20,660 bases of DNA, taken from Rhizophagus sp. LPA8_4_AMF. Lineage: Eukaryota; Glomeromycota; Glomeromycetes; Glomerales; Glomeraceae. The notes beneath the pieces are model-generated. The model saw only the letters and a program-made list of their open reading frames with translations. It searched no databases and was not told where the DNA came from. The stretch covers positions 1 through 20,660 of the forward strand of contig JADRCO010001283.1 of the NCBI GenBank assembly GCA_021464525.1. The letters are read 5' to 3'. Of this stretch, positions 17,491-20,660 are shown piece after piece. The translations under genes and the position numbers were made by a program. Positions within the stretch are counted from its first letter, which is position 1, and every line of letters begins with the position of its first letter.

Positions 17491-17826
17491 ATGAATGTCA
17501 AAGCTCTTTTTACTAGTATTTTCGTGATCGTAATAATTTTGACAGTTTCTGAAGGTAAATATTAAATAAAGCTTATTATTTTATTACTGTTTAAATTTTT
17601 CTTTTCCTTTATTAAAAAAAATAATAATTTATTTTTCAAGCTCGACCGGATCCTGAAGGTAAATAATTAAACTTATTATTTATTACTGTTTAATTTTTCT
17701 TTTCCCTTTTTTTTAAAAAATAATAATTTTATTTTTTAAGCTCAATTTAAATGTCCTGCTCATTGTTGGAAACCCCTAAATGCACTTGTTAATGAATTAG
17801 GTTATCACAAAAATTTTGGTGATTAA
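17491..17826 (+). CDS. Small secreted peptide, three exons with an 18-nt microexon
   Basis: Predicted 55-residue secreted protein. Exons: 17491-17554, 17641-17658 and 17741-17826. Introns of 86 and 82 bp both start GTAAAT, end AAG and are in phase 1, and the exons join in frame to a TAA stop. Residues 1-22 (MNVKALFTSIFVIVIILTVS, then EA) form a textbook signal peptide. The mature part is about 33 residues: RPDPEA from the microexon, then QFKCPAHCWKPLNALVNELG and a short charged tail. The two cysteines (CPAHC) could form a disulfide. I know no family for it. Size, export and AT-rich context resemble candidate effectors or signalling peptides of symbiotic fungi, which is inference. The two introns are copies of each other, so skipping the microexon would keep frame and give a 49-residue form. 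TATA box at 17368. Confidence 0.75.
17549..17745 (+). repeat. Tandem duplication of an intron
   Basis: Intron one (17555-17640) and intron two (17659-17740) share donor context CTGAAG|GTAAAT, internal TTATTTTATTACTGTTTAA / TTATTTATTACTGTTTAA, then TTTTTCTTTTCC, then AATAATAATTT / AATAATAATTTT, and acceptor AAG|CTC. The copied unit is about 100 bp. The DNA between the two copies forms the 18-nt microexon. Confidence 0.85.
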
Positions 17827-18225
17827 TGAAGAATATCCAGTAGCTTCATTGTTAAGCACTACCTTTTTTTTATCATTTTATTCTTCATTTATAAATATAA
17901 ATTTACATTATTTTTTAACTATTAATCACGAAATTATTCTAAAATTATTAGTTTTTTTTTTGGTTATTTTATTATTAACGAAAGCCGAAATGAAATTTTG
18001 ACGTTCTTATAATTCTAGATTCCTATTCATTGTTTTAGTGGCTTTAAACAAATTATCCCAATTATACATAATAAAAGCTTTGCCTAAAGTTCTATTTCCA
18101 GAAATTTCCAAAATCTTTCAGTCATTTCTTGTTTATTGTATGATTTTTTTTTTTTGAAATTGATTTACGCCTCCTTTACATATATATGTTTGATAAATAT
18201 ATATGTTTTATATTACACGTTTTCC
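17827..18225. other. 3' flank of the peptide gene and spacer
   Basis: AT-rich non-coding sequence. A hydrophobic 61-codon frame at 17816-18001 overlaps the end of the peptide gene and is T-run driven, so it is not called. An AATAAA at 18070-18075 is the nearest clear polyadenylation hexamer, about 245 bp after the stop, which is rather far. Confidence 0.45.
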
Positions 18226-18233
18226 TATAAAAG
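18226..18233 (+). promoter_or_regulatory. TATA box of the intact SEIF-family gene
   Basis: TATAAAAG about 110 bp before the ATG at 18343, the same octamer as the box of the frameshifted relative on the other strand near 2530. Confidence 0.55.
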
Positions 18234-18342
18234 AACAAATAAAATTCGTCCGTAAAAAAAATTCTTTTGTTTCGTCGCAATTTATAATTATTTATTAAAC
18301 CAAAAAAAAAAAGAAATTAACATATTTCGTCACATAAAAAAT

Positions 18343-18777
18343 ATGGAAAATAATCCTTCACATAATAACAATTTTACTAGTGGAAATTTACCAGGTTTCC
18401 AAACAGTTTACAATGACTTAAATGCTTCTTGCAACTACACTGACGATTTTTCTGTGATGAAAGACGATACACCCGTAAATAATAATGACACTAATCAAGA
18501 TTATATATTCTCTACCGAAAATGTTGTTCCAACTTCGCATCCCGCAAACGGCTCATATGTTCCGCAATATATCGGACAACGGATTTTGTATCAAAATTCA
18601 CCGCAACTTACCGGGAATGTCTCTTCCCCACTTAATTCGCTTAACATGATTAATTCTTTTCGAGCAAATAATTCTGAAATCTTTGGTTTTGACATCCCAG
18701 GTTTCAAAATTATTACCATACCAATTTCTTCTCCGATGTCGCTTAATATGACTCATCATTATACCTATCACCACTAA
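18343..18777 (+). CDS. SEIF-motif family protein, intact, single exon
   Basis: A 144-residue protein of unknown function. It is Asn/Ser/Pro-rich and probably disordered, with no signal peptide, membrane segment or known domain. The conserved element is at residues 111-121, SEIFGFDIPGF, followed by a short hydrophobic stretch (KIITIPISSPMSL) and a His/Tyr tail ending HHYTYHH. The motif is shared with the broken gene at 1813-2455 and the fragment at 13925-14195, as is an upstream SY..QY block (residues 71-76). The ATG follows an A-rich leader and TATAAAAG. ATTAAA at 18891 is a possible polyadenylation signal. A minus-strand frame at 18598-18816 is its shadow. The layout (variable polar N-terminus, conserved short C-terminal motif) suggests a peptide-binding or transcription-linked role, but nothing in the sequence proves one. 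Confidence 0.75.
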   Translation: MENNPSHNNNFTSGNLPGFQTVYNDLNASCNYTDDFSVMKDDTPVNNNDTNQDYIFSTENVVPTSHPANGSYVPQYIGQRILYQNSPQLTGNVSSPLNSLNMINSFRANNSEIFGFDIPGFKIITIPISSPMSLNMTHHYTYHH

Positions 18778-19315
18778 TTGATACATAGATGTAACGAATG
18801 TACTATGTAGCATCAAGTTATTTTTATTTTTATTTATTGGTATAAGAACTGTTGTATCATTATTTGTATTATCTAAATTAATATTTGTTTATTAAAGAAA
18901 AAATTTTATAAATGATTTCTTTGTAATGAAAAGATAAGGTCCATTTTATAACCTTTCATAATCTTTCGGTCCTACTAAGGCCGTAAGAATAACGTATTAT
19001 AGAAATATGATTTTTGGAGCCTTAGAAAGTCTATAAGTATTATTACATCTTTTTTTCTATTATAAAACGATTTAATTTTTTGCATTGAAAATCTGTATTT
19101 CATTTTATAGTTTATATTGATATTTAAGGTAACCGTTATCTACTGAGCACTTACCCGGTATGGTATCAATGTATTTTATTGTCTAGTACGATTGAAACTT
19201 AATTGTTATATTTCATTAACCAATAAGGTCAGATTCACAAATTTATTACATCAAGATTCAAAGAGTATTCTTAAATTGTGTAAATCTTAATTTCATAAAA
19301 AGGTCGCGGTCTGAT
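18480..19315 (+). repeat. Segmental duplication partner of 13925-15210
   Basis: Covers the 3' half of the intact SEIF-family gene and its downstream flank. The ordered matches are listed under the partner copy. This copy lacks the 470-bp insertion and keeps the reading frame, so it is the less altered one. Confidence 0.7.
18891..18896 (+). terminator. ATTAAA polyadenylation signal
   Basis: ATTAAA, the common variant hexamer, 114 bp after the stop of the SEIF-family gene. No AATAAA lies closer. Confidence 0.35.
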
Positions 19316-19463
19316 CTTTAATCTCTGCTGCATACTTAATTCCCTCATCACTTTTTGCCTTTCGAAATAACTTCACCAAATCTTCTCCATAGCATTCCTC
19401 CATAACAGGAATCGCGAGATTGCAGCTTTGCATTCCTAAAAAGGACGGTTCTACCTTACCTTT
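19293..19463 (-). pseudogene. Isolated exon or gene fragment, unknown family
   Basis: Minus-strand frame open from 19463 to TGA at 19293-19295, with an internal ATG at 19433. The product contains VEPSFLGMQSCNLAIPVMEE followed by CYGEDLVKLFRKAKSDEGI, of normal globular composition, so it is very likely derived from a real protein. The GTAAGGTAG just upstream could hold a splice acceptor, and a possible small upstream exon lies near 19520-19540, but no full gene could be assembled. It begins where the segmental duplication ends, so a rearrangement breakpoint may have cut it. No function is assigned. Confidence 0.4.
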
Positions 19464-20601
19464 TTATTATTAAATGTGGTATACAATTCTAAAGTTAATG
19501 AAATATTTCTCCTGACCTTTTGCTTTATCCGTTGCTAAATAAAAGTCAACATATCTTAACACTAAATAAGCAATTAATGTATTTTTGAAATATCTTACTT
19601 TTTGTAGGTGATAAGAATTGAAATGAGAATTAATATATGCTTTCTTAATTTTTTTTGTGTTTATTAATTTATTACTGTATTATTTTTATTTGTTTTTTCT
19701 GAAGGATCTTAATTTTTTCCCATCTCAGAATTTTATTTCTCAATACTATTTTAGATAATAGAAATACTATAATTTTAATTAGTTCGATTTAACTTGAAAG
19801 TATACAGTATATAGCACGATATCAGATACAACCCTTAAGGGAAATCACGATGTAAAGCGGAGTCAAACCAACCTATCCAAATGATACACGTAAATCAGGT
19901 GATTGGATAACTGTATGATAAGATATCCACATATGATGAACTTGAAATCAAGAAGCGTCATCTGCAAAGCAAAATCAAAGAAAAAATAGGTTTTATCGTC
20001 CGCAGAGGCATCCAAATCCCTTTAGTGTTATTGTGAAATTTGACTATATACGTCGTTTGTATCATGTGATTTTGTATCCATATGCTTTTTCCGCAGTATT
20101 AACGATCTATTGCTAGTTAAGTATTGCGTGTTACTTTCATTACGAGTATTTTTTCCCAAAGGTCCTGTCATTTTTTTCATTCTTGAATATTAATAGTGTT
20201 TTTTAAATATGATTGGCATGTCAGAGTCAGAGTGAGTCGGAAATTTCAAAAAATATCCCAATAACAAATAACTATTAATTACATTATGGTTAACATCCTC
20301 TGCATAAAACTTACCATTCGACATTGTTGTGATGCACCTTAATAAACTAAGTTATTAGAATGGAAAACTACTTTATATATTAAGAACTTTGGCTTAATTC
20401 ATTATAGTAAGAAAGAGACACTGTATTATGTTTTACATTGATTGGAATTGGACTTATGAAATAAAAAAATTTGACCCCATTTGTTAGTTCCGTTTGTTCC
20501 TTGATTATTTTTGTTTACAAGTAAATTAAGAAATAAAAGTACCGTAAATCAGTTGACATTCTCCATAAAAACAAAAGTCCACTAAAACTAGTGCTCCGTA
20601 C
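19464..20601. other. Intergenic with one coding-like scrap
   Basis: Mostly AT-rich with no complete gene. A plus-strand frame at about 19911-20036 reads STYDELEIKKRHLQSKIKEK and then IGFIVRRGIQIPL before a stop. It looks like the end of a coiled-coil protein, but has no start or splice support. The remainder shows nothing I can interpret. Confidence 0.4.
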
Positions 20602-20627
20602 GGGTCGGGTTGGATCGGGTTTGAGGG
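20602..20627. repeat. Short G-rich GGGT-type repeat at the window edge
   Basis: Four GGGT/GGAT/GAGGG-like units (GGGTCGGGTTGGATCGGG and then TTTGAGGG) occur in 26 bp, unusual for this AT-rich sequence. It may be the start of a larger repeat cut off by the window end. Confidence 0.4.
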
Positions 20628-20660
20628 ATGTTTTGAATTCGACTCGAATATTCATGTAAC

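Noticed and set aside
17816..18001. 61-codon plus-strand ORF
   Set aside because: Overlaps the stop of the secreted-peptide gene and is made of T-rich hydrophobic codons.
18598..18816. 72-codon minus-strand ORF
   Set aside because: Antisense shadow of the conserved 3' part of the SEIF-family gene.

Overview
This is eukaryotic nuclear DNA from a very AT-rich genome with short introns (73-86 bp, GT...AG), TATA boxes 75-125 bp upstream of start codons, long A/T homopolymers, microsatellites and much retroelement debris. The two-repeat Myb/SANT-like regulator, the T/A-ending codons and the small secreted peptide gene suggest an arbuscular mycorrhizal fungus (Glomeromycotina, Rhizophagus-like). 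The assignment is by resemblance, not a database match. There are no bacterial operons, and I found no tRNA, rRNA or CRISPR. Layout, left to right. 0-1.8 kb is intergenic, with a 24-bp minisatellite and an old pair of direct repeats. 1.8-2.5 kb (minus) is a frameshifted member of a small gene family marked by the C-terminal motif SEIF(S/G)FDIPGF. 4.0-5.0 kb (minus) is a four-exon Myb/SANT-like DNA-binding protein, with a TATA box, a palindrome upstream and a 40-bp A tract (sense strand) just after its stop. 6.5-7.8 kb (plus) is an intron-less gene for a multi-pass membrane protein of unknown function. 9.5-11.9 kb is a composition-shifted block of broken coding-like fragments, one of them a short coiled-coil/tail-anchor ORF. 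12.1-12.35 kb (minus) is a frameshifted fragment resembling proteins encoded by Polinton/Maverick-like elements. 13.9-15.2 kb is a decayed duplicate of the SEIF-family gene and its 3' flank, interrupted by about 470 bp of unrelated sequence. 16.33-16.96 kb is a 5'-truncated LINE-type insertion with a 16-bp target-site duplication and a (TAAA)n tail, lying among several CACGTG motifs. 17.49-17.83 kb (plus) is a three-exon gene for a 55-residue secreted peptide whose two introns are near copies of one another and enclose an 18-nt microexon. 18.34-18.78 kb (plus) is the intact SEIF-family gene, and its flank to about 19.3 kb is the partner of the 13.9-15.2 kb duplication. 19.3-20.66 kb holds only gene fragments and AT-rich DNA. 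Functionally, the window is an accessory, rapidly changing region: one regulator, one membrane protein, one candidate secreted peptide and a lineage-specific gene family in three states of decay, all embedded in mobile-element remains. Nothing points to a shared pathway. The best candidates for something undescribed are the duplicated-intron secreted peptide gene and the SEIF-motif family.
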